From NCBI GenBank assembly GCA_934623575.1, contig CAKTVL010000011.1:1-59376 (forward strand): a stretch of 59,376 bases of DNA, written 5' to 3'. The DNA comes from an uncultured Oscillospiraceae bacterium. Its GTDB lineage: Bacteria; Bacillota; Clostridia; Oscillospirales; Oscillospiraceae. Both the position numbers and the translations under genes were made by a program. This document shows positions 1 through 8,635 of this stretch, piece after piece (the first letter of the stretch is position 1; each line of letters starts with the position of its first letter). The notes below the pieces were generated by a model. That model saw nothing but the letters and a program-made list of their open reading frames with translations, was not told where the DNA came from and did no database searches.

Positions 1-8
1 CCAAAACC

Positions 9-104
9 ATGAAGCAATATGTCATCGACGCCTTTACCGACCATGTGTTTGCCGGCAATCCCGCCGCTGTCTGCGCCGAGTCGCTGCTGCATCTGCCGGA
101 GTGA
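9..104 (+). pseudogene. PhzF-family isomerase, N-terminal stub
   Basis: The frame reads 31 residues beginning MKQYVIDAFTDHVFAGNPAAV and then stops. The D-AFT-----GNPAAV pattern is the conserved start of PhzF-like epimerase/isomerase proteins, which normally run to about 260-300 residues. Only the first tenth is present, and no PhzF continuation is visible in the next 70 bases, so this is a deletion remnant rather than a functional gene. Seen directly: the short frame and the motif. Inference: the family assignment from so short a stretch. Confidence 0.6.
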
Positions 105-174
105 TGGAAATCGTGTTCGAGGAGATGAATGGCGGCTTGATTCCATTTTACACAGTTGGAGGTAGGACAGAGAA

Positions 175-708
175 ATGCGCGAGATTGTAACACAGGCCAT
201 CGGCTTTCTGGGTGTGCTCTTCTTTTTCCTCTCCTTCCAGACAAAGACCAATCGCTCCCTATTCGTCCTGCAGACGCTGGGCTGCCTGACCTTCAGCGTG
301 CAGTTCATCCTGCTGGGTGCGCTCAGCGGCTGCCTGAGCCTGCTGGTCAATATCACCCGCAACATCATGCTGACGAGGTACAACGACTGCAAGGTCATCC
401 GCTGGAAGGGCTGGGTGGTGGTCTTTTCCGCGCTGTCCCTGACCGCCGCGCTGTTCACCTGGAACGGCTGGAGCAGCCTTCTGCCCGTGGCCGGCACCGT
501 GGCCAGCACTATCGGCTACTGGACCAACAACGCCAAAAATATCCGCCTGGCGAATCTGGCGGTCAACTCCCCCTGCATGCTCCTGTACGACGTGCTGGTC
601 AAGTCCTGGGGCGGTGTGCTGAACGAGACCATCGCCATCGTCTCTATCCTCATCTCCGTCATACGCTTCGGCTGGAAGGCTCTGGACGGCGACACCATCG
701 AAAAATGA
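175..708 (+). CDS. YgjV-family inner-membrane protein
   Basis: A 177-residue hydrophobic protein with about five predicted membrane segments (roughly residues 6-22, 30-55, 75-95, 100-125 and 145-165). The sequence around residues 7-28 (GFLGVLFFFLSFQTKTNR) and the later LANLAVNSPCMLLYD stretch match the YgjV/Imp family of small bacterial membrane proteins, whose biochemical role is not established. A GGAGG ribosome-binding site lies about 11 bases upstream. The gene stands alone between two decayed genes and does not look part of an operon. Confidence 0.75.
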   Translation: MREIVTQAIGFLGVLFFFLSFQTKTNRSLFVLQTLGCLTFSVQFILLGALSGCLSLLVNITRNIMLTRYNDCKVIRWKGWVVVFSALSLTAALFTWNGWSSLLPVAGTVASTIGYWTNNAKNIRLANLAVNSPCMLLYDVLVKSWGGVLNETIAIVSILISVIRFGWKALDGDTIEK

Positions 709-786
709 CCCGCCGGGAGGCTTTTTTCTCGGCATGTTTCTGATCGCTTACAACGCACGATGAAAAATTTTTTAGGAGGACCTGCT

Positions 787-1050
787 ATGCTTGCTGTCCG
801 AGCAGCCGCTAATGACGACTATACCCGCGTCAGAGATTTTTACTATTCACTGATCGACGCCATGGAGAACGCAGAGTACAAACCCGGATGGGAGAAGGAT
901 ATCAAAACCATTCGGCTGGACGTTCTGGGCGGCAACATCCCCGCGGAAAAGGCCTACACCAGAATGGGGTTCGTCTATCGCGGCACCATAAACATGTTCT
1001 ACGAGGACACCGGCTGGACGGATTATAGGCTGTTTGAGTATGTCGTCTGA
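787..1050 (+). pseudogene. GNAT acetyltransferase with internal in-frame deletion
   Basis: A strong AGGAGGA site precedes this ATG. The 88-residue product starts like a GNAT N-acetyltransferase (MLAVRAAANDDYTRVRDFYY) and ends like one (GNIPAEKAYTRMGFVYRGT, then a tyrosine-rich tail). The middle is missing: the sequence jumps near base 900 from GWEKDI straight to KTIRLDV. The lost part would hold the central beta strands and the acetyl-CoA-binding R/Q-x-x-G-x-G/A loop, so activity is unlikely. The frame is preserved, so a short protein may still be made. GNAT enzymes usually have 140-170 residues. Confidence 0.7.
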
Positions 1051-1107
1051 GCCGTCTCCTTAGTCTGCCTCCCGCGCTCAGGATCGTCCTTTTCATCGGC
1101 GCAAAAA

Positions 1108-1138
1108 GCAAGCCCTCCGGTGATGCCGGAGGGCTTGC
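1108..1138 (-). terminator. Intrinsic terminator of the cohesin-like gene
   Basis: A perfect 13-bp stem (1108-1120 with 1126-1138) and 5-base loop. On the minus strand it is followed by a T5 run, placing it just after the stop codon at 1153. Confidence 0.85.
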
Positions 1139-1152
1139 TCTATCATTACAGG

Positions 1153-2700
1153 TTACATATTATGGATGTCGTCCAGCAGGTCGTCCAGAGACATGGTGCG
1201 CACCTGGTTCTCGTCGTCCTCGGTGGGCTCGTCCTTGGCGCTGCGCGCTGCCGGCGCGTCAGACGCGCGCTCCGGAGCGGATGCCGGTGCTTTCTCCGCC
1301 GTTCTTACGTCGTTTCTCGCCTGTTCTGCGTCGTTCCACGTTGCAGTCCGCGTCGCCTTTTCGGCCTTCGGCTCCTCCGGGGCCTCCTCCTGCCGGGGCA
1401 CCAGACGGGGCACGCGGCTGGTGTGATGGTGCTCCAGCGCAGGCGTTTCCCGGTCGGGACGGGGCGGCTGCGGCTCGTCGTCGTAGTCGTCGCTGCCCAC
1501 ATGGCCGCGGCCGATCAGGAAGCCCAGCAGGAACAGCACGAACACCAGCAGCACCGCCACCGCGATGGCCACATAGGTGGTCTTGACCTCGCCCAGCACC
1601 GGCAGCACAAGGGTCCCGGGGATCTCCAGCGGCGGTATCTCCGGGATGGTCTCCGGGTCGATGACCTCCACCGTGGGGATGATGCCGGTATAGGCGGGCA
1701 TCCGCAGCACATGGATGGTGTAGTTCTGCTTGGTCTTGCCATCCTCGGCGGTGCCGGTGACGGTGATGACCGTTTCGCTCTCGGTGGCGGACAGCTTCAC
1801 GTCGCCGGTGCCGGTGACGCCCTGGGCCTTCTCGTCCTTGGCCGCGGCGGCCACTGTCACCTGCCTGGCCTCATACGGAACATAGGCAATATAGTCCGTC
1901 ACGGCCGCGCTGAAGGTGGGGGACAGGGTGGCGCCTTCCAGCGTCAGGGTGGACAGCGTGGCGTCCGTGGAGGGCTTGTAGTTGGGGTCCTGCTGACGGG
2001 TGGCGTCGATCACATAGCTCTTGGTGGCGCCGCTGGCCGCGGTGACCTTGATGGTGATGGTGTTGGCGCCCACGGCCAGCTCATTGCCGCTGACGGAGAC
2101 GCTGGCGCTGTTGTCCGCCTTTTTGTAGTTCAGGTCCAGCGAGCTGACCGCATAGGGCACCGTGCAGGTGTAATAGGTGGTGCCGCTGGAAAAGGACGGG
2201 CTCAGCGTGGCGTTGGAGCAGCTGAGGGAGCTGAGGTTGCAGTTGCTGCTGGGGGCCGCGCCCACCTTGCCGGACCAGCTGGCGCTGCCCAGGTCAGTAT
2301 CGCTGTTGCCGTCGGACACCACGATGTTGGAAAACGTGGCGGTCAGGGCATCGCCCTCCTTGGCGCTGCCGGACACCTTCATTTTGACGGTGACCACGCC
2401 GCCGCTGGAGCTGGACGTGCCGTATACGCTGAATTTGTTGTTGTTGACCACGATGCTCCAGCCGCTGACGGAGCAGTTGTAGTTGGTAAAGGACAGGTTG
2501 CTGCTGTAGCTCAGGTCGGCGGTGAGACCATAGACCTTGTTGGGGACGGACAGCGTCAGGGTGACGGTGTCTCCCGCCTGCAGCGTGGCGGTGCCGGTGA
2601 GACTGGCTCCGGCGGCGTGCGCCGTCTGGGGCAGCAGCGTGACCACCAGCAGAAGCGTCAGCAGCGCGGAGGCTGCGGCGCGAAAGAGTTTGTTTTTCAT
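1153..2700 (-). CDS. Membrane-anchored cohesin-like / cadherin-like beta-sandwich protein
   Basis: A 515-residue surface protein. Residues 1-29 form a Sec signal peptide ending in AHA. Residues about 30-147 look like a cohesin-type beta sandwich (GDTVTLTLSV, then a GLTADLSYS strand). Two cadherin-like beta-sandwich domains follow (about 150-237 and 245-335), each starting with ATLS/LS repeats. A Pro/Glu-rich spacer leads to one membrane helix (about 373-397) and a charged cytoplasmic tail of about 117 residues ending TMSLDDLLDDIHNM. The gene lies 14 bases downstream of the dockerin protein gene on the same strand, suggesting one transcript and a cohesin-dockerin partnership. The domain names come from pattern recognition; the cohesin call is the least certain. 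Confidence 0.7.
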   Translation of the reverse strand: MKNKLFRAAASALLTLLLVVTLLPQTAHAAGASLTGTATLQAGDTVTLTLSVPNKVYGLTADLSYSSNLSFTNYNCSVSGWSIVVNNNKFSVYGTSSSSGGVVTVKMKVSGSAKEGDALTATFSNIVVSDGNSDTDLGSASWSGKVGAAPSSNCNLSSLSCSNATLSPSFSSGTTYYTCTVPYAVSSLDLNYKKADNSASVSVSGNELAVGANTITIKVTAASGATKSYVIDATRQQDPNYKPSTDATLSTLTLEGATLSPTFSAAVTDYIAYVPYEARQVTVAAAAKDEKAQGVTGTGDVKLSATESETVITVTGTAEDGKTKQNYTIHVLRMPAYTGIIPTVEVIDPETIPEIPPLEIPGTLVLPVLGEVKTTYVAIAVAVLLVFVLFLLGFLIGRGHVGSDDYDDEPQPPRPDRETPALEHHHTSRVPRLVPRQEEAPEEPKAEKATRTATWNDAEQARNDVRTAEKAPASAPERASDAPAARSAKDEPTEDDENQVRTMSLDDLLDDIHNM

Positions 2701-2714
2701 CGGGTGTTACCTCC

Positions 2715-5633
2715 TCAGCCGATGGTGCGCTGGCCCACGGTGACCTGTGCCGCCTGGACCACGTCGGTGATGGTGACCTTGCCGTCGCCGTTGATGTCCG
2801 CCGCCTTGGCATACGCGCCGTTCAGCGAGACGGAGCCAACCACGGAGCGCTGCAGCTTGACCACGTCGGTGATGGTGACCTTGCCGTCGCCGCTGACATC
2901 GCCGGTGACCACGATGGTCACGGTGGTGCTGCTGCTGACGGCGGTCATGCCGGTGCCCACCACGCCGGAGGTCACCTTGCTGCTGCCGTTATACACGGTG
3001 TAGCCCGCGCTGCTCAGCGAGGAGACAGAGGTGTTGGGGGACACGCCGGTCAGATAGTTGCCGGAGGGGGCGGGCGTGTTGCCGCCGGTATTTCCACCGG
3101 TGTTTCCACCCGTGTTGCCGCCGGTGTTGCCACCGGTCGAGACAGGCGTCTTGGTAAAGACGGCGGTGTAGGTGACGTTGGCTTTATCCACATAGGTAGC
3201 GCCGGGAACGAAAATCTTCCCGCTGGCGTCTGCCCAATAGCTGAAGCTATAGGTATAGCTCTTGTCAGCTGCCTTGACCGGATTTGCCGGGGCGGTGATC
3301 AGGCTGCCGCTGCCAAGGCGCGTGGACTTGACGGTGGTTCCGTCAGATATGAACGTGACCGTGTACAGATCGCCGAATTTTGCGGTGATCGTGTGGTCCT
3401 GTGCGGCCACGATGGAGGTGGAGAATACCTCCGTACCGTCATCCATAAACCAGCCCTGGAAGCCTTCGCCGCTGACTGTGGGGAGATCGCCGTAGGTGGC
3501 ACCCAGCTTATAGACCTTGGTGGTGCGGGTGCTGCCGTTCACAAACGTGACGGTATACTCTTCCTTGGCCAGTGAGGGCGTGGAACTGCTGTCCTTGGCG
3601 CCCACAGTGAACGGTACCGACAGCAGTGTTTCGGACTTGTTATCCACGGCATTGGTGGCGCGGATGGTCAGCGTATAGCTGCCCTGCGCCAGCTTGCTGA
3701 AGGTGCAGCGTCCATCCAGCGTCCACAGGTCGAACCAAGTACCGGAGCAATTGGTGGACGCGGAGAAGCCCGTGGAAGAGCTGCCCTTGACCTCCACCGT
3801 AACAGAGGTTATTCCCTTGGGATGGGAGATGACCCCTCGCAGCGGGAAGGAGGAGTTGCCTTCTGTAAGATTGTGGGTGATCTTGCCGCCGATGGCATCG
3901 GAATCTGTGCAGCCGGGATAGAACAGACCGGACAGCGTCCAGCCGTCCTTGCCGGGCAAGCCCTGCTGCGCCCAGATCGCAGCGTCCGCGGCCTTGTCGG
4001 TTAACGTGATTTTATAGGTGTTGACCGTGGTGGAAGTGGGGGCCTTTCCCTCTGCGGCCAGCTTGTTATTCGCCATTTGCACTGCCACGGACTCCAGTAT
4101 CTCTGAATAGCTCTTCCCTGTAAAGGACTTGATGAGCTCTTCATACTTCGCTTCCAGCGCCTGCAGCTGCTCCAGCTGTTCCGTTGTAGGCTTTTCATTA
4201 GCGGGGATGCTGTCGATCAATTTAACGATGTCTTGGTTGACCTTCTCCAGCTCGGCCAAATCTTTTTCGACCTCAGACGCATCTTTGCCCTCCAAGTGCG
4301 CGGTCGTGAGGACCTCTACCTCTTTCTCAAGGGCTTTCCAGAAAGCCGTTTCTTCTTCCTCAGTAAGTGAATACCCCTCCTCGCCGTTGATCGTGCCAAG
4401 GATATTGTTCACTATCTCATCCCGCGCAGTGGTATCCTCTGTGGTGCTGGTCGCTTTTTCCAGCGTTAGATAGCGCCCGGCACCGCAGTTATACAACGTA
4501 TACCCGCCGCCGCTGACGGCGATCGTCCAGAGCTGATTAGAGGATGCAGACGGGTCCTGCAGCACCAAGGCCCCGTTGGAAGCGGCCAGGCGCTTCCCCT
4601 GGTCATTGGTTATGGTGTACCTGCCGTTATTGTAGTAGGTTAGCGTCAGTGCAGTGATGCTGCTGCCGGTGGCCAACGCATCACTGCCGATGGCCATACC
4701 GAAAGACTGTTCTGCGTAATACCGCAGCGTGCAGCGGCCTTCCGGAATCGTGGGAGAGATGTTCTGATACCGCATCACCAGCGCATCTGCGGGCTCATTC
4801 ACATGCAGACGGCTGTATACGGCGGTTTGCACGCCGCCGCCGTTGACATTGAAGTACGCCATGGAGCGCCCATAAATGCCGTACTTCTTGGCGGTCAGCG
4901 TCTCCATGTTGTCCTTTTCGTACTTGCCGTTGGGATCCAGGCGGCTGCACTCGGCATAGATGGCTGCGATCAGCTCCGCCTCGCTCTGGTTCTTGAAGCC
5001 GCCCAGAGAGGTAAAGGCGCGGTAGATAACGCCGGTAGCGCCGCTCTTTCCGTCGCTGCTGTTGGCGCCGGAGATCACGCCGACGCCGTGGTGGACGCTG
5101 CGGCTCCAGAACACATTTTGGAGCGCAACAGAGTAGTTGCCCATATCGAAGCCGGGAAACAGCGCTTTTACATTGCTGATCAGCTGGGTATACTGTGTCG
5201 TCTGCCAGAAATCCTTCTGCGCCTGAGCAAACTCGTTGCGGTTCTGCTGGCCGATCTCCTGCCACTTGTTCTTGAAGTTGGAGCCGAAGCCGGGATAGTA
5301 CTCGCCCTTGGTATTGTACGCATAGGCGTTGTAGAGCTTATCGCCAATACCGCGGTAGGTAGAGCCCTCCGGCTGTGTGCGCAGCCAGTCCATGAAGCTC
5401 TTCACGGTCGACTCTACGAACATATATATGCCGTAGGAGGTGCCGCCGCTGTCCTCATCCACGGTGGAGATGCGCCCCGGGTCGGCATTCGTGCCCGTCT
5501 CGTAGTATTGGCTCAGGGAGCCCAATTCCGGATCAGTCCAATTCTTGCTGGCGGCCAGCAAGATGGTGGTCACACAACTGGTCACCATCACCGCTGCCAG
5601 GATCAATGCCATGCCCCGTTTCGTCCTTTTCAT
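2715..5633 (-). CDS. Large modular exported protein with C-terminal dockerin
   Basis: A 972-residue exported protein. It begins with a basic n-region, a hydrophobic stretch and VTSC at residues 17-20, a possible lipobox; a plain signal anchor is the alternative. Residues about 30-290 carry the DPGRIST...GGTSYGIYMF signature seen in lysozyme-like peptidoglycan-cleaving domains. A ricin-like carbohydrate-binding segment (about 330-410), a Glu/Lys-rich helical region (about 420-570), a beta-rich domain and two InlB-type repeats (GWF/YW-containing) follow. A (GGNT)5 linker leads to a two-repeat type I dockerin (residues about 909-972: DVSGDGKVTITD and DINGDGKVTITD, with calcium-binding D/N/D). 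The ATG at 5633 fits the signal peptide; an in-frame ATG at 5714 would add 27 unsuitable residues. The catalytic role is inferred. Confidence 0.7.
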   Translation of the reverse strand: MKRTKRGMALILAAVMVTSCVTTILLAASKNWTDPELGSLSQYYETGTNADPGRISTVDEDSGGTSYGIYMFVESTVKSFMDWLRTQPEGSTYRGIGDKLYNAYAYNTKGEYYPGFGSNFKNKWQEIGQQNRNEFAQAQKDFWQTTQYTQLISNVKALFPGFDMGNYSVALQNVFWSRSVHHGVGVISGANSSDGKSGATGVIYRAFTSLGGFKNQSEAELIAAIYAECSRLDPNGKYEKDNMETLTAKKYGIYGRSMAYFNVNGGGVQTAVYSRLHVNEPADALVMRYQNISPTIPEGRCTLRYYAEQSFGMAIGSDALATGSSITALTLTYYNNGRYTITNDQGKRLAASNGALVLQDPSASSNQLWTIAVSGGGYTLYNCGAGRYLTLEKATSTTEDTTARDEIVNNILGTINGEEGYSLTEEEETAFWKALEKEVEVLTTAHLEGKDASEVEKDLAELEKVNQDIVKLIDSIPANEKPTTEQLEQLQALEAKYEELIKSFTGKSYSEILESVAVQMANNKLAAEGKAPTSTTVNTYKITLTDKAADAAIWAQQGLPGKDGWTLSGLFYPGCTDSDAIGGKITHNLTEGNSSFPLRGVISHPKGITSVTVEVKGSSSTGFSASTNCSGTWFDLWTLDGRCTFSKLAQGSYTLTIRATNAVDNKSETLLSVPFTVGAKDSSSTPSLAKEEYTVTFVNGSTRTTKVYKLGATYGDLPTVSGEGFQGWFMDDGTEVFSTSIVAAQDHTITAKFGDLYTVTFISDGTTVKSTRLGSGSLITAPANPVKAADKSYTYSFSYWADASGKIFVPGATYVDKANVTYTAVFTKTPVSTGGNTGGNTGGNTGGNTGGNTPAPSGNYLTGVSPNTSVSSLSSAGYTVYNGSSKVTSGVVGTGMTAVSSSTTVTIVVTGDVSGDGKVTITDVVKLQRSVVGSVSLNGAYAKAADINGDGKVTITDVVQAAQVTVGQRTIG

Positions 5634-5725
5634 GCTGCTGCACCCTGCCTTATCTCTAAGTTGTATGGGAACGCCGGCGGCGGCCAAGGGCCGCTCCACC
5701 GATTTACATAACAATACTCATGGAC

Positions 5726-5754
5726 AGTATACCATCGGTGCTCCCGGTTGTCTA
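5726..5754 (-). promoter_or_regulatory. Sigma-A-type promoter of the dockerin/cohesin-like operon
   Basis: On the minus strand TAGACA (5749-5754), a 17-base spacer and TATACT (5726-5731). It lies about 90 bases before the chosen start at 5633. An initiation site near 5720 would make the in-frame ATG at 5714 nearly leaderless, which supports the downstream start. Confidence 0.7.
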
Positions 5755-5840
5755 CCAGAAAAACGCGAAAAACACAGAAAATATGAAAATTTTGTCAGGC
5801 GCACCACAATATTTGGGTGGATTTATCGAACAAGATGTCG

Positions 5841-5846
5841 TATAAT
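5841..5846 (+). promoter_or_regulatory. -10 element for the DUF4015 gene
   Basis: A perfect TATAAT 41 bases before the start codon at 5887. The matching -35 (TGGATT at 5818-5823, 17-base spacer) is weak. Confidence 0.5.
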
Positions 5847-5886
5847 GGCCGCAGGCTGACAAAAATACGCAAGGAGAATTCAATTT

Positions 5887-7566
5887 ATGTCAACGAACAC
5901 AACGAAAAAACGCGGCACCGGCGCGGCGGCGGTCATCATCGTCCTGTGCCTTATTGCGCTGGGCGCGCTGGGATATGTCATCTACCGCCAGCTGTACCCC
6001 GCGGTGCCGGAGACGGTGGAGCTGTACGTGGCGTCCGAGACGGCGGACGCCGTCTCCTACCGGGACGAGGAGCGGACGCCGCTGGGCAGCATACTGCGCG
6101 GCGCAGGCGTGCGCGCCGTCAAGTCCGATTGGGAGGGCGACGGGGAACTGGTGCGTATCGACAACGGTACGGAGGACGGCAAGCCCGGCTATCTCTACAT
6201 GGAGCGCGCTTCGCTGACCGAGGACTACGCCGGTGCGGTGCTCAACAAGACCGTTTACGCCCTCCGGGGCATGAGCCTTACGGACGAGACGGGTGCCGTC
6301 CCCGGCTGCGCCGTGGAAAAGGGCATGGCTCTCACCGTCACCGGCTTCGACGGCCTGTCCGGCGGTGAGGTCCTCCGCTGGAAGGTGTCCTGTGACCGGG
6401 GCGAGGGCTATATCGACGGCGATAACGTCCGCATGACGGCGGAGGAGGCCGCCGCCCAGTACGACGACGCGCTGTATCAGCTCCACGCCGCCCGGGGCGA
6501 CAGCTGGGGCGGCGGCGACGCGGCGGGCCTGGACTACTACCCCACGGAGAAGCCGGTCTTTACCGACAACACCATGCCCGACGAGGTCCGGGCGCTGTAT
6601 CTCAACGGAAGCGCCATCCAGTACGCCGACAGCTATCTGCGCCTGGCGAAGGGCAGCGGCATCAACGCCTTTGTGGTGGACATCGTGGACGGCACGGCGG
6701 TGTCCTACGCCTCGCCCGTCATGCAGCAGTACAGCCCCTCGGCCTACGCCGCGGCACAGGACACCATGGAGGGCTTCCAGGCCAACGTGCAGAAGCTGCG
6801 GGATGCAGGCTACTACGTCATCGGCCGCATCACCGTGTTCAACGACGCCCATCTGGCCGCCGACCACCCGGAGTACGTCATCTCCGATCTCAGCGGCACG
6901 CCGCTGAAGATCAGCTCCATGTACTGGCCCAGCGCCTATAACCGCACGGTGTGGCAGTACAAGGTGGACCTGGCCCTGGAGGCCGCGGCCCTGGGCTTCA
7001 ACGAGATCCAGTTTGACTACATCCGCTTCCCCGACGGCGCGTACAAGTACGAAAAGGCGGGCACCATCGACTATAAGAACACCTACGGCGAGAGCAAGGC
7101 CCAGGCGGTGCAGCGGTTCCTGCTCTACGCGGCTAAGCGGCTCCACGACGCCGGGTACTACGTTTCCGGCGACGTGTTCGGCGAGTGCGCCAACGCCTAT
7201 GTGACGGCCTGCGGCCAGTACTGGCCGGCCATCAGCGCCGTGGTGGACGCCATTTCCGGCATGCCCTACCCCGACCACTACAGCGCGCAGGGGGACTATA
7301 AGCCCTGGGAGCACCCCTACACCACCGTGCACAACTTCGGCGAGAGCGCCATGGCCCGCCAGAGCGAGACGGCCTCTCCCGCCGCGGTACGGACGTGGAT
7401 CCAGTGCTACAACGCCATCCGGGAGCCGTACAACCACTACGGCGCCGCCGAGCTGGCCGACGAGGTCCGGGCCCTGCGGGACGCCGGCTGCACCGGCGGC
7501 TTCATGACCTGGAACGGCGCATCCGACATCGACAAGTACAGCGAGGTGCTCTCCGCGCTGCAATAA
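5887..7566 (+). CDS. Membrane-anchored putative glycoside hydrolase (DUF4015)
   Basis: A 559-residue protein with a short basic N-terminus and one membrane helix (about 14-35), so the rest faces outside. Residues about 40-190 form a beta-rich, possibly SH3-like region. From about 200 on it matches the DUF4015 TIM-barrel family: LYLNGSAIQYADSYLRLAK, then INAFVVDIVDG, YYVIGRITVFND, and the diagnostic EIQFDYIRFPDG with acidic candidates for catalysis. Homologues are predicted glycoside hydrolases of unknown substrate. An AGGAG site precedes the ATG. The gene is monocistronic, with its own -10 element and a terminator immediately downstream. Confidence 0.8.
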   Translation: MSTNTTKKRGTGAAAVIIVLCLIALGALGYVIYRQLYPAVPETVELYVASETADAVSYRDEERTPLGSILRGAGVRAVKSDWEGDGELVRIDNGTEDGKPGYLYMERASLTEDYAGAVLNKTVYALRGMSLTDETGAVPGCAVEKGMALTVTGFDGLSGGEVLRWKVSCDRGEGYIDGDNVRMTAEEAAAQYDDALYQLHAARGDSWGGGDAAGLDYYPTEKPVFTDNTMPDEVRALYLNGSAIQYADSYLRLAKGSGINAFVVDIVDGTAVSYASPVMQQYSPSAYAAAQDTMEGFQANVQKLRDAGYYVIGRITVFNDAHLAADHPEYVISDLSGTPLKISSMYWPSAYNRTVWQYKVDLALEAAALGFNEIQFDYIRFPDGAYKYEKAGTIDYKNTYGESKAQAVQRFLLYAAKRLHDAGYYVSGDVFGECANAYVTACGQYWPAISAVVDAISGMPYPDHYSAQGDYKPWEHPYTTVHNFGESAMARQSETASPAAVRTWIQCYNAIREPYNHYGAAELADEVRALRDAGCTGGFMTWNGASDIDKYSEVLSALQ

Positions 7567-7603
7567 GCAAAAAAGAAAGCCCGTGAGGGCTTTCTTTTTT
7601 TGC
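7567..7603. terminator. Bidirectional terminator between convergent genes
   Basis: The GAAAGCCC/GGGCTTTC stem with a GTGA loop is flanked by A6 on the left and T7 on the right, so it can stop transcription from both the DUF4015 gene and the minus-strand ABC operon. Confidence 0.85.
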
Positions 7604-8635
7604 TCACTGCGTCTCCATGGCCTTCTGGGCGAAGCTGTTGTCCACCAGCTTGTCGAAGTCCACCCACTGGCTCTTTTCCAGCTCGCCGGCCTCGGTCATG
7701 ACCTCCTCCAGCCGTTCCAGCGCCGAGCGAGCCATCATAGGTCCGGCGTTCCAGGCGTCGATCTGCCGGTGGCGGGCGGTGACGGCCTCCAGCGTGTCCA
7801 GGTCGGTGTCCGGGAACTGGTCGATGATGGCCTGGGCCACCTCGCGGTCGGTGTGGTCCACGATCCACTGCTGGGCCCGGGCGATGGCGTTGGCAAAGCC
7901 CTGGATGACCTCCGGGTGGGCGGCCATATAGCTCTGGCTGGCGAAATAGGCGGTGTAGGGGATCTCGCCGGATTCCTCGCCGATGGAGCAGAGGATATAG
8001 CCGTGGCCGGCGCGCTCCACCTCGGTGGCCGTGGGTTCAAACAGCGTCACATAGTCCCCCTGCCCGCCGGTGAACGCCCCGGCCATCATATTGAACTGCA
8101 CGGAGGTGTCCACTACCGCGTCCTCCTGGGGCACGATGCCGTGCTGCTTCAGGACGTACTCCAGCGTCATCTCCGGCACGCCACCCTTGCGTCCGCCGAT
8201 GATGGTCTTGCCCCGCAGGTCGTTCCAGTCGAAATCCTCGTCGGTGCGGCCCATCAGGAACGAGCCGTCCCGCTTGGTCAGCTGGGCGAAGATCACCGGC
8301 AGATCGTCCTTGCCCTGGGCGTGGATATAGATACAGCTCTCCGGCCCCGCCAGACCGATGTCCGCGCCGCCGGAGACCACAGCGGTCATGACCTTGTCGG
8401 CGCCGCCGCCGTTGGAAAGCTGGATGTCCAGCCCCTCGTCGGCGAAGAAGCCCTGGCTCATGGCCACATACTGCGGCGCGTAGAACACCGAGTGGGTCAC
8501 CTCGCTGAGGTGCACGGTGACGGGCGCGGTCTCCGCACCCTGCTCCTCCGTGACCGTGTCCCCCGCGCCGCAGCCGGTCAGCAGGCTCAGCGACAGCAGC
8601 GCGGCCATACAAATGCAGATGATGTGCTTTTTCAT
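7604..8635 (-). CDS. NitT/TauT-type ABC transporter substrate-binding lipoprotein
   Basis: A 343-residue lipoprotein: LTGC at the end of the signal sequence is a lipobox. The HSVFYAPQYVAMSQGFFADEG segment, then the GGADKV and GGADIG motifs, place it in the NMT1/THI5/SsuA class of periplasmic-type binding proteins. These deliver small organic anions or thiamine-pyrimidine precursors to their ABC importers. The start is the ATG overlapping the permease stop (ATGA), with a G-rich ribosome site just upstream; a longer frame upstream is out of phase with the permease and is not used. The ligand cannot be told: no TPP riboswitch is visible near the operon. Confidence 0.85.
   Translation of the reverse strand: MKKHIICICMAALLSLSLLTGCGAGDTVTEEQGAETAPVTVHLSEVTHSVFYAPQYVAMSQGFFADEGLDIQLSNGGGADKVMTAVVSGGADIGLAGPESCIYIHAQGKDDLPVIFAQLTKRDGSFLMGRTDEDFDWNDLRGKTIIGGRKGGVPEMTLEYVLKQHGIVPQEDAVVDTSVQFNMMAGAFTGGQGDYVTLFEPTATEVERAGHGYILCSIGEESGEIPYTAYFASQSYMAAHPEVIQGFANAIARAQQWIVDHTDREVAQAIIDQFPDTDLDTLEAVTARHRQIDAWNAGPMMARSALERLEEVMTEAGELEKSQWVDFDKLVDNSFAQKAMETQ

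Noticed and set aside
1120..3003. 627-residue plus-strand frame
   Set aside because: Antisense shadow of the cohesin-like gene; low complexity, and it crosses the terminator hairpin.
3088..3140. Short tandem DNA repeats resembling a repeat array
   Set aside because: They encode the (GGNT)5 linker of the dockerin protein; no spacers, so not CRISPR.
5890..7563. 557-residue minus-strand frame
   Set aside because: Shadow of the DUF4015 gene; no ribosome site or recognisable family.
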